From positions 1 to 64,000 of the forward strand of contig JAQBQL010000125.1 in assembly GCA_028287035.1 (NCBI GenBank): a stretch of 64,000 nucleotides of DNA. The letters are read 5' to 3'. This DNA comes from Labilithrix sp. GTDB taxonomy: Bacteria; Myxococcota; Polyangia; Polyangiales; Polyangiaceae. Of the stretch, positions 57,550 to 64,000 are shown piece after piece (the stretch's first letter is position 1; every line of letters begins with the position of its first letter). The translations under genes were made by a program, and so were the position numbers. The notes under the pieces were generated by a model. The model was not told the DNA's origin. It searched no databases and worked only from the letters and a program-made list of their open reading frames with translations.

Positions 57550-58431
57550 ATGGGCGAGCTGGCCGACATCGCGTCACGACATGCCGGTCCGGAGCTCATG
57601 ACCCGCACCGCGCTGCCCGACGTCGAGATCTTCTGCAGCCCGGCGCGTTCGGCGCCGATCCCGGCGGTCTACCGGCCGTGCCTCTGTTTCCTCGCCCAGG
57701 GCGCGAAGGAGGTGACCCTCGGCGGGAAGGTGTACCGCTACGAGGCGGGCGAGTTCCTCGTCTCCACCGTCGACCTGCCGATGACCGGCGAGATCGTGGA
57801 GGCGACGCCGCGGCGGCCGTACCTTTGTATCGCGCTCGGGATCGATGCGGGGGCGGTCTACGACGTGCTCCGGGACGCGAGCTCCTCGCTCGTCGACCGC
57901 GGGACGAGCGACGGGCCTTCCATCTTCATCGGTCGGAACGAGCTCCCGGTGACCGACGCGGTGCTCCGCCTCGCGCGCTGTCTCGACGATCCGGGCGATC
58001 GGGCGGTCCTCGCGCCGGGAATCATCCGTGAGATCCTCTACCGCCTTCTCCAGGGGAAGTTCGGCGGCGTGGTGCGCGAGGTCGGCATCGTGGGCAGTCG
58101 CACCCAGCGCATCGCGAAGGCGATCGAGCACCTGAAGAACGGCTTCGCGCAGTCACTCCGGATCGAGGAGCTCGCGCATCTCGCGGGAATGAGCGCTTCG
58201 TCCTTCCACGAGCACTTCAAGAAGGTCACGACCCTGAGCCCGCTCCAGTACCAGAAGCAGCTGCGCCTCCACGAGGCGCGGCGCCTCCTCCTCGCCGAAG
58301 GAACGAGCGCGGCCGACGTGGGATTCCGCGTGGGCTACCAGAGCCCCTCGCAGTTCAGCCGCGAGTACGCCCGCTTCTTCGGGCGGCCGCCCCGCGCCGA
58401 CCTTCGCGATCTCGTGGCCTCGGCGCGCTGA
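57550..58431 (+). CDS. AraC-family regulator with AraC_N-type sensor
   Basis: A 293-residue regulator of the same layout as that at 40538: sensor RPCLCFLAQGAKEVTLGGKV, GEFLVSTVDLPMTGEIVEAT, IIREILYRLLQGKFGGVVRE; DNA-binding domain IEELAHLAGMSASSFHEHFK, LSPLQYQKQLRLHEARRLLL, DVGFRVGYQSPSQFSREYAR. It starts at ATG 57550. It probably controls the divergent SDR at 57458. Together with 40538 it shows a paralogous SDR/AraC module. Confidence 0.94.
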   Translation: MGELADIASRHAGPELMTRTALPDVEIFCSPARSAPIPAVYRPCLCFLAQGAKEVTLGGKVYRYEAGEFLVSTVDLPMTGEIVEATPRRPYLCIALGIDAGAVYDVLRDASSSLVDRGTSDGPSIFIGRNELPVTDAVLRLARCLDDPGDRAVLAPGIIREILYRLLQGKFGGVVREVGIVGSRTQRIAKAIEHLKNGFAQSLRIEELAHLAGMSASSFHEHFKKVTTLSPLQYQKQLRLHEARRLLLAEGTSAADVGFRVGYQSPSQFSREYARFFGRPPRADLRDLVASAR

Positions 58432-58451
58432 CGCGCCCATCGTTACGCCCT

Positions 58452-60446
58452 TCAGCCAGCGCGGAGGCGCGTGCGATGCTGCTCGGCGAGCCGCACGATC
58501 GCGCGACGTAGCTTCTTCAGGTCGACGGGCTTCGCCGCGTGATCGTCGAACCCGGCGGCGCGGGCGCGGCGCTGGTCCTCGAGGCCCGCATATCCGGTGA
58601 GCGCGATGGCCGGGATCCGGCCGCCCGCCTCGGGCGTCCGGCCGCGGAGCTCGGCGATGAACCCGTATCCGTCCTCGCCGGGGAGGCCGAGGTCACTGAC
58701 GATCACGTGCGGGAGCCGCGCCGCGAGGAAGTTGCGGGCTTCGGCGACGGACCCGGCCACGCGGACGACGGCCCCATGTCGCTCGAGCGCTGCGGTCATC
58801 ATCTCGCGCGTGTCCTCGTCGTCCTCGATGACGAGGATGTCGAGCCCGACGAGCGACTCGGACGAGGGGTCCACGCGGTCGGGTCCGGGCAGGACCGTGC
58901 CCACGTCGAGCGGGATCGCGGCCGTGAACACCGCGCCGCGCCCGGGACCCTCGCTCGAGGCGGTCACGCGGCCGCCGTGGCGCTCGACGAGGTGCTGCAC
59001 GATGGACAGACCGAGCCCGAGGCCACCGTGGCTGCGCGCGAAGGACGCGTCGGCCTGACGGAAGCGATCGAAGACGTGCGGGAGGAAGTGCGGGTCGATG
59101 CCCTTGCCGGAGTCCTCGACGCACACCACGGCCTCGCGCCCGTTGTGGCTCGCGCGGACGATGACGCGGCCGCCTTCCGGGCTGAACTTCACCGCATTGA
59201 CGAGCAGATTCCAGACGACCTGCTGGAGCCTGGACGCATCGCCGGAGACGACGAGCGGCTCCTCGGGCACGTCCACCTCGAGCGCGACGTTCCGGGTCGC
59301 GGCGAGCGGCTGCACCGTCTCGAGCGCGGCAGCCGTCACGTCACGGAGGTCCACCGTCTTGCGATCGAGCACGAGCTTGCCGGTCACGATGCGGGACACG
59401 TCGAGGAGATCCTCGATGAGCTGCGCCTGCGCCCGTGCGTTGCGGTCGATCGTCACGAGGCCACGCGCGATCATCTCGGCCGTGGCGTCCGGCGCGCGGA
59501 GCATGCTGATCCAGCCGAGGATCGAGTTGAGCGGCGTGCGGAGCTCGTGCGAGAGGATCGCGAGGAACTCGTCCTTCGCGCGGTTCGCCTCCTCGGCGCG
59601 CGCTCGCTCGTTCTCGGCGGTCTCGCGCAGGCGCACGAGCTCGGCCTCGGTCTGCTTCTGGTCCTCGATGTCCGTCGAGGTCCCGAACCAGCGGAGGGCG
59701 TCGCCCGCGCCGCCCAGCGCCTCGGCGCGGCACAGGTGCCATCGGTACGTGCCGTCGCTCTCGCGCAGCAGCCGGACCTGCACCTCGAACCGTGAGCCGG
59801 TCGCGCGCGCCTCGTTCCAGCGACGCATCACCTCGGCAAGGTCCTCGGGATGGACGATCCGCCCCCACGCCTGCCCGCGCGCAGACGCGAGGTCGAGGCC
59901 CGTGTAGGCCACCCACTTGCCGTTGACGTACTCGATCTCCATGTCCGCGTCGGTGACCCACACCATCTGCGGGATCGACTCGGCGAGGAACCGGTAGCGG
60001 CGCTCGGCGGCCTCGAGCTGCTCGCGGGCGAGCGCGCCGGAGCGTTCCGCCGCGTGCATGCGCAGCGCGTGGAGGATGCTCCGGGCGAGCCGCTCGGGGT
60101 CGAGCAGCGCCTTCGACAGGTAATCGGCGGCTCCTGCCTTCATCGCGTCCACGGCGGTCTGCTCGTCGCCGTGGCCGGTCAGCATCACGACGGGCTGCGG
60201 CCAGCCCGCGGTGCGGATCTCCCCGAGGAGCTCGATGCCGGTGGTCCCGGGAAGGCGGAGATCCAGCAGGATGCAGTCGATGTCCGTGCTCGCGAGGAGC
60301 GCGAGCGCTTCACGGGCGGACGCCGCCTCGGCGACCTTCACGCGACGTTCGAGCGGCGCCCGCGCGAGCGCCCGCCGAACCGCCATGCGGTCGACATCGT
60401 CGTCGTCGACGACGAGGATGTGGAGCTCCTCGGGCGGGCTCGTCAG
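58452..60446 (-). CDS. REC-PAS-HK-REC hybrid histidine kinase, probable CTG start
   Basis: A 664-residue soluble hybrid kinase if started at CTG 60446. N-terminal receiver: HILVVDDDDVDRM, phospho-accepting Asp in CILLDLRLPGTTG. PAS domain: LAESIPQMVWVTDADMEIEY, AYTGLDLASARG. HisKA H-box AILSHELRTPLNSILGWISM; HATPase VNAVKFSPEGG, DSGKGID, GLGLGLSIVQHLVERHGG. C-terminal receiver: ILVIEDDEDTREMM, VIVSDLGLPGEDGYG, AAKPVDLKKL. The first ATG (60386) would delete the DDDD acidic cluster and first strand of the receiver; no ATG or GTG exists in between. The CTG overlaps the upstream stop in CTGA. Confidence 0.85.
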   Translation of the reverse strand: MTSPPEELHILVVDDDDVDRMAVRRALARAPLERRVKVAEAASAREALALLASTDIDCILLDLRLPGTTGIELLGEIRTAGWPQPVVMLTGHGDEQTAVDAMKAGAADYLSKALLDPERLARSILHALRMHAAERSGALAREQLEAAERRYRFLAESIPQMVWVTDADMEIEYVNGKWVAYTGLDLASARGQAWGRIVHPEDLAEVMRRWNEARATGSRFEVQVRLLRESDGTYRWHLCRAEALGGAGDALRWFGTSTDIEDQKQTEAELVRLRETAENERARAEEANRAKDEFLAILSHELRTPLNSILGWISMLRAPDATAEMIARGLVTIDRNARAQAQLIEDLLDVSRIVTGKLVLDRKTVDLRDVTAAALETVQPLAATRNVALEVDVPEEPLVVSGDASRLQQVVWNLLVNAVKFSPEGGRVIVRASHNGREAVVCVEDSGKGIDPHFLPHVFDRFRQADASFARSHGGLGLGLSIVQHLVERHGGRVTASSEGPGRGAVFTAAIPLDVGTVLPGPDRVDPSSESLVGLDILVIEDDEDTREMMTAALERHGAVVRVAGSVAEARNFLAARLPHVIVSDLGLPGEDGYGFIAELRGRTPEAGGRIPAIALTGYAGLEDQRRARAAGFDDHAAKPVDLKKLRRAIVRLAEQHRTRLRAG

Positions 60447-60862
60447 GGGAGCTCCACCAGGGACCAGTACTTGTTGAGCGTCGCCATCACGTCCACGAAG
60501 TTCACGAAGGTCACGGGCTTGAGGAGGTAGCCCGCGACGTTCAGGCGGTACGCATCGATCTTGTCGCGCTCCTCGTTCGACGTCGTGAGGACGACCACCG
60601 ACGTCGTGGCGAGCGCCGGGTCCTTGCGGAGCTCCTGGAGAAACTCGATCCCGTTCATCTTCGGCATGTTGAGGTCGAGGAGCACGAGGCGGTTGTGCTC
60701 GGGGACGCTGCCGCTGCGCAGGAGCTCGAGCGCCTCGAGACCGTTGCCCGCGACGAAGAGCGGGTTGGCGATGTTGGCCTTCGTGAACGCGCGCTTCACG
60801 TTCAGCACGTCGACCGAGTCGTCATCGACGAGGAGGATATTGAGCATCTTCGAATCAGCCAT
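60443..60862 (-). CDS. single-domain response regulator (Rcp1-like)
   Basis: A 139-residue stand-alone receiver: LNILLVDDDSVDVLNVKRAF, phospho-accepting Asp in RLVLLDLNMPKMNGIEFLQE, Thr in VVVLTTSNEERDKIDAY, Lys in GYLLKPVTFVNFVD. The spacing with an extended alpha4-beta5 loop is that of Rcp1-like regulators that partner bacteriophytochrome-type kinases. There is no output domain, so it may act as a phosphate relay to the hybrid kinase whose start it overlaps (CTGA). It faces the kinase at 60966, a possible phosphodonor. Confidence 0.94.
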   Translation of the reverse strand: MADSKMLNILLVDDDSVDVLNVKRAFTKANIANPLFVAGNGLEALELLRSGSVPEHNRLVLLDLNMPKMNGIEFLQELRKDPALATTSVVVLTTSNEERDKIDAYRLNVAGYLLKPVTFVNFVDVMATLNKYWSLVELP

Positions 60863-60965
60863 GTCTCTCGAAACCGTACCACCGGCGTTACCGCCCGCGC
60901 GGCGGTGGGGTGCCGCATTCGCCCGCTCTTTACACGGTTCGCGGATCCCGTCACCTTGAGCGGCC

Positions 60966-62621
60966 ATGCTGGATCGCGAAGCACAAGCCAGGGCGACGGT
61001 CTTCCGCGAGGGGGGCGAGCTCGGCGCGCTCTGCCGCACGCACGACTGGGCAGCGACGGCGCTCGGACCCGTCGCCGACTGGCCGCAGAGCCTCCGGACC
61101 GCGGTGGGGATCGTGCTGGCCTCGCAGTTTCCCACGATCGTGCTCTGGGGACCGTCGCTCGTGCAGATCTACAACGACGAGTACCGGCTCATCATGGGCA
61201 CGAAGCACCCCGGCGGCCTCGGCCAGCCGACCCACGAATGCTGGCCCGAGGTCTGGCACATCAACGAGCACGTCTACCCGCGCATCTTCGCCGGCGAGGC
61301 CATCTCGTACCGCGAGGCGCTCTATCCCCTCGCGCCTCGCGGCGTGCCCGAGGATCACTACCTGACGCTCTCGTACAGCCCGGTCCGCGACGAGGCTGGT
61401 GCCGTCGGCGGGGTGTTCATCACTGTGTTCGACGTCAGCTCCGAGGTCCGGACCCGGGGCGAGCGTGATCAGGCCCTCGGCCACGCGCGGACCGAGCGGG
61501 CTCGCCTCTACGAGGTGTTCATGCAGGCGCCGGCCGCGATCGCGGTCCTCGAGGGTGAGGCCCACGTGTTCACCGTCGCGAACCCGCGCTACCGCGAGCT
61601 CGTCGGGGGCCGTGACGTGGTCGGCAAGGCGCTCACCGATGCGCTGCCCGAGGTGAAGGAGCAGGGCTTCATCGGGCTGCTCGACGAGGTCCGGCGGACC
61701 GCGGTTCCTTTCGTCGCCAGCAACGCGCTCGTGCGGCTCGATCGTGGCCGGGGCGTGCTCGAGGACGTGTACGTCGACTTCGTCTACCAGCCGCTCGTCG
61801 GCCTCGATGGCCAGGTGTTCGGGATCATGGCCCACGCCGTCGAGACGACCGAGCACGTGCGCCTTCGCAACGAGACGGAGCGTCGGAACGAGGAGCTCAC
61901 GCGGCTCGCCCACGCGCTCGGCGAGACGAACCGGGAGCTCGATCAGTTCGCGTACGTCGCCTCGCACGATCTCAAGGCGCCGCTCCGCGGCATCGCGAAT
62001 CTGGCCCAGTGGGTCGAGGACGACCTCGCCGAGCGCATGACGTCGGAGTCGAAGGAGCACCTCTCGCTGCTGCGCAACCGCGTGCACCGCATGGAGGCGC
62101 TCATCGACGGCATCCTGCAGTTCTCGCGCGCGGGTCGGGCGCGGGGCACGCCGGAGCCCATCGACACCGGCGCGCTCCTGCGCGAGGTCATCGACCTCAT
62201 CGCGCCGCCCGCGAACGTCGCCATCGACGTGCAGCCCGGCATGCCGACGGTGCTGGCGGAGCGCATCCCGCTCCAGCAGGTCTTCCAGAACCTCGTCTCG
62301 AACGCCGCGAAGTTCACGTCGCCGCACCACGCGCAAGGTCACGTGCACGTCCGCTGGTGGGACGAGGGCGACCTGTGGCGCTTCGCGGTCATCGACGACG
62401 GACCCGGGATCGAGCCCGCCTACCACGAGCGGATCTGGGGCATCTTCCAGACGCTCGAGTCACGCGACAAGGTGGAAGGCACCGGCATCGGGCTCTCGGT
62501 CGTGAAGAAGATCGTGGAGGCGCGCGGCGGCAAGGCCTCGATCGAGTCCGCGGCAGGCCAGGGGGCGACCTTCAGCTTCACCTGGCGGAAGGCGCCCTTC
62601 TCGCCGCCGCCGCGCGAATGA
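60966..62621 (+). CDS. double-PAS histidine kinase (phytochrome-kinase-like core)
   Basis: A 551-residue soluble sensor kinase. N-terminal PAS-like module with ATALGPVADWPQSLRTAVGI, LWGPSLVQIYNDEYRLIMGT, typical of a conserved sensory domain in such kinases, then a second PAS (FMQAPAAIAVLEGEAHVFTV), and a coiled coil leading to the core: H-box QFAYVASHDLKAPLRGIANL, N-box QNLVSNAAKFTSP, GPGIEP, GIGLSVVKKIVEARGG. The N-terminal H-box form DFAYVASHDLK matches bacteriophytochrome-like kinases. Its stop overlaps the phytochelatin synthase start in ATGA (62618-62621). Divergent from the response regulator (103-base gap). Confidence 0.93.
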   Translation: MLDREAQARATVFREGGELGALCRTHDWAATALGPVADWPQSLRTAVGIVLASQFPTIVLWGPSLVQIYNDEYRLIMGTKHPGGLGQPTHECWPEVWHINEHVYPRIFAGEAISYREALYPLAPRGVPEDHYLTLSYSPVRDEAGAVGGVFITVFDVSSEVRTRGERDQALGHARTERARLYEVFMQAPAAIAVLEGEAHVFTVANPRYRELVGGRDVVGKALTDALPEVKEQGFIGLLDEVRRTAVPFVASNALVRLDRGRGVLEDVYVDFVYQPLVGLDGQVFGIMAHAVETTEHVRLRNETERRNEELTRLAHALGETNRELDQFAYVASHDLKAPLRGIANLAQWVEDDLAERMTSESKEHLSLLRNRVHRMEALIDGILQFSRAGRARGTPEPIDTGALLREVIDLIAPPANVAIDVQPGMPTVLAERIPLQQVFQNLVSNAAKFTSPHHAQGHVHVRWWDEGDLWRFAVIDDGPGIEPAYHERIWGIFQTLESRDKVEGTGIGLSVVKKIVEARGGKASIESAAGQGATFSFTWRKAPFSPPPRE

Positions 62622-63772
62622 CCGAGGCGGAGCGCACCCTCTACCGGCGTCCACTTCCGGCGGAGGCGATCGCGTTTTCTTCGGTCGCGGGACGGCAGCT
62701 CTTCGCCGAGGCGCTCGCGAGTGGCGGCCTCGACGGTTACTTCCCGCTCGCCGAGCAGTTCCACACGCAGTCCGAGCCGGCGTATTGCGGGCTCGGCTCG
62801 CTGGTCGTGGCGCTCAACGCGCTGGCGATCGATCCGGGACGCCTCTGGAAGGGACCGTGGCGCTGGTTCGGTGAGGAGCTCCTCGACTGCTGCGTGCCGC
62901 TGGCCGTGGTGCGCGAGCGAGGGATCGCCCTCGACGAGCTCGCGTGTCTCGCGCGCTGCAACGGCGCCGAGGTGACGGTCGCCCGCGCCGAGGCCGACGA
63001 CCTCTCCGGCTGGCGAGAGGCGCTCGGAAGAGCGGCGCGCGGCGAGGGGGTCCTCATCGCGTCGTACGACCGCGCGGCGATCGGGCAGAGTGGAGGCGGG
63101 CACTTCTCGCCGATCGGCGGGTACCACGCGAAGCGCGACCTCGTGCTGGTGCTGGACGTCGCCCGCTTCAAGTATCCGCCGCACTGGGTCTCCGCGGAGC
63201 GTCTCTGGGACGCGATGCGCGGCGTCGACCCGTCGACCGGGCGCGCGCGGGGCTGGATGCTGCTCCGTCCGCGCGGCGAGGGAGTCGCGCTCGGGTTCAG
63301 CGTCAGGTGCGACGGTGCGAGCTGGCACGACCTGCCAGGCCGCGTGGCCGCGGCCGCGGCGGCGGCAGGGGACGCGGCGACGATCGGCACGCTCGCGGCA
63401 GCTCTGGGGCCGCTCGCCGGGCACCTCCAGGTGCGGGTCCCGACCGCGACGGCGCACCAGGAGGCGCTCGCCGCGGCGCGCGCGGCGCTTCGCGAGCTGC
63501 CGCTGCAGCGCGAGGTCCAGGCGGCGGTGCCCGCGGACGCAGCCGAAGCCGTGGCGATGCTCCTGCTGGCCGGAAGCGGTCTCCTCCTGCCTGCGCAGCG
63601 GACGCTCGTCACGGCGGCGGCGGGCGCGCTCGCGAAGGACGACCCTCTCGCGCTCGAGCTCGCGAACGTGCGAGCCCAGATCTCGGCCCTCGGTGAGCAC
63701 GCCGCAGGGCTCTCGCGCGATGCTGCTAGGCTGGGCACCTGCGGCGGCGCACGGGTGGGAGGTGGAACTTGA
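62618..63772 (+). CDS. phytochelatin synthase family protein, with C-terminal extension
   Basis: A 384-residue papain-like enzyme. Catalytic Cys in SEPAYCGLGSLVVALNAL (~58; compare EPAYCGLASL in plant PCS), His in GGGHFSPIGGYH (~165), Asp in VLVLDVARFKYPPHW (~183). It should cleave glutathione to gamma-Glu-Cys and may polymerise it. Bacterial members are usually ~220-250 residues and only hydrolytic; this one has a ~150-residue Ala-rich C-terminal part with no Cys cluster. Start ATG 62618 overlaps the kinase stop; its stop overlaps the next gene's TTG. No metal transporter is nearby. Confidence 0.93.
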   Translation: MTEAERTLYRRPLPAEAIAFSSVAGRQLFAEALASGGLDGYFPLAEQFHTQSEPAYCGLGSLVVALNALAIDPGRLWKGPWRWFGEELLDCCVPLAVVRERGIALDELACLARCNGAEVTVARAEADDLSGWREALGRAARGEGVLIASYDRAAIGQSGGGHFSPIGGYHAKRDLVLVLDVARFKYPPHWVSAERLWDAMRGVDPSTGRARGWMLLRPRGEGVALGFSVRCDGASWHDLPGRVAAAAAAAGDAATIGTLAAALGPLAGHLQVRVPTATAHQEALAAARAALRELPLQREVQAAVPADAAEAVAMLLLAGSGLLLPAQRTLVTAAAGALAKDDPLALELANVRAQISALGEHAAGLSRDAARLGTCGGARVGGGT

Positions 63773-64000
63773 GCTTCACGGCACTGGCAGACTTCATCGA
63801 TCAGGAGCGCGCGCCCATCGTCGCGGAGTGGGAGGCCTTCGCGAAATCGCTGACGCCCGCCGCGAGCGCGATGAACGCGATCGCGTTGCGCGATCATGCG
63901 GACGAGATCCTGACGGCCATCGTCCACGACATGCGCTCGCAGCAGAGCGCAGCCGAGCAGGCGGAGAAGTCGAAGGGGCGCGGCACCGCGCAGCGCCTCG
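63769..64000 (+). CDS. start of a RsbRD-N-type sensor protein, probably histidine kinase (partial)
   Basis: The first ~77 residues of a protein cut by the window end. FTALADFIDQERAPIVAEWE and MNAIALRDHADEILTAIVHD, followed by EQAEKSKGRGTAQRL, match the N-terminal domain I recall from RsbRD-like sensor histidine kinases of Myxococcota. It starts with TTG 63769, preceded by GGGAGG and overlapping the phytochelatin synthase stop in TTGA. The kinase part itself lies outside the window, so the call is by recall and position. Confidence 0.7.
   Translation, partial: MSFTALADFIDQERAPIVAEWEAFAKSLTPAASAMNAIALRDHADEILTAIVHDMRSQQSAAEQAEKSKGRGTAQRL

Noticed and set aside
60386..60386. ATG 60386 as start of the hybrid kinase
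   Set aside because: It would delete the first strand and the Asp cluster of the receiver, while open frame upstream carries them; CTG 60446 fits the family better.

Overview
The window is GC-rich bacterial DNA, almost completely coding. It most resembles a member of the Myxococcota (Polyangiales/Labilithrix-like). Supporting signs are lipoproteins whose lipobox is followed by Asp/Ala/Gly/Ser-rich linkers, a MYXO-CTERM-like tail (Gly-Cys, membrane segment, Arg run) on a secreted M23 peptidase, many histidine kinases, and an ECF sigma factor paired with a DGPF/YCII protein. I could run no searches, so the taxonomic call is inference from protein style. There is no rRNA, CRISPR array, recognisable prophage or insertion sequence. 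The only tRNA is an initiator tRNA-fMet at 8026-8099.

Layout. 1-8.1 kb: the 3' part of a GAF/HEAT-repeat protein, an operon of aceK, an unknown gene and rpiB, a glycine-zipper protein, a conserved unknown, a PEBP-like protein and the tRNA. 8.3-22.8 kb: an accessory stretch of one-component regulators (AraC, LysR, LysR, XRE, AraC, TetR) next to small redox enzymes (NmrA-like, DoxX, epimerase, three SDRs, aldo/keto reductase), plus two lipoproteins. 22.9-27.2 kb: a stress/signalling group of universal stress protein, hemerythrin and two overlapping hybrid kinases. 27.4-34 kb: lipoprotein, ECF42-type sigma factor with YCII partner, an orphan MafI-like immunity gene, zinc alcohol dehydrogenase with a small partner, and a second ECF sigma factor followed by a membrane protein carrying two VHL-beta-like domains. 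34-46 kb: GST, DUF899, an unusual diadenylate cyclase-like protein, two ArsR+SRPBCC pairs, a metallopeptidase-like protein, SDR/AraC, and an FAD monooxygenase-GST-cupin operon opposite a TetR gene. 46-54 kb: gene debris (uvrA and VOC fragments), a repeat-rich M23 peptidase, a beta-propeller-like protein, an RsbQ-like hydrolase with a PAS kinase, an ice-binding-like lipoprotein and a CxxCH lipoprotein. 54-64 kb: Prc protease, a truncated monooxygenase remnant, SDR/AraC, a hybrid kinase + response regulator pair, and a divergent operon of kinase, phytochelatin synthase and kinase.

How the genes work together. Two designs recur. First, a short-chain dehydrogenase faces its own transcription factor across a short gap; this occurs five times, with three different regulator families. 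One of these gaps carries two near-identical operators about three helical turns apart. Second, signalling genes are translationally coupled through 4-base start/stop overlaps (GTGA, ATGA, TTGA, and probably CTGA). I see no single complete new defence or biosynthetic system. The most promising oddities are the double VHL-like partner of an ECF sigma factor, the RsbQ-like hydrolase coupled to a histidine kinase, the phytochelatin synthase held between two kinases, and the divergent diadenylate cyclase-like protein.
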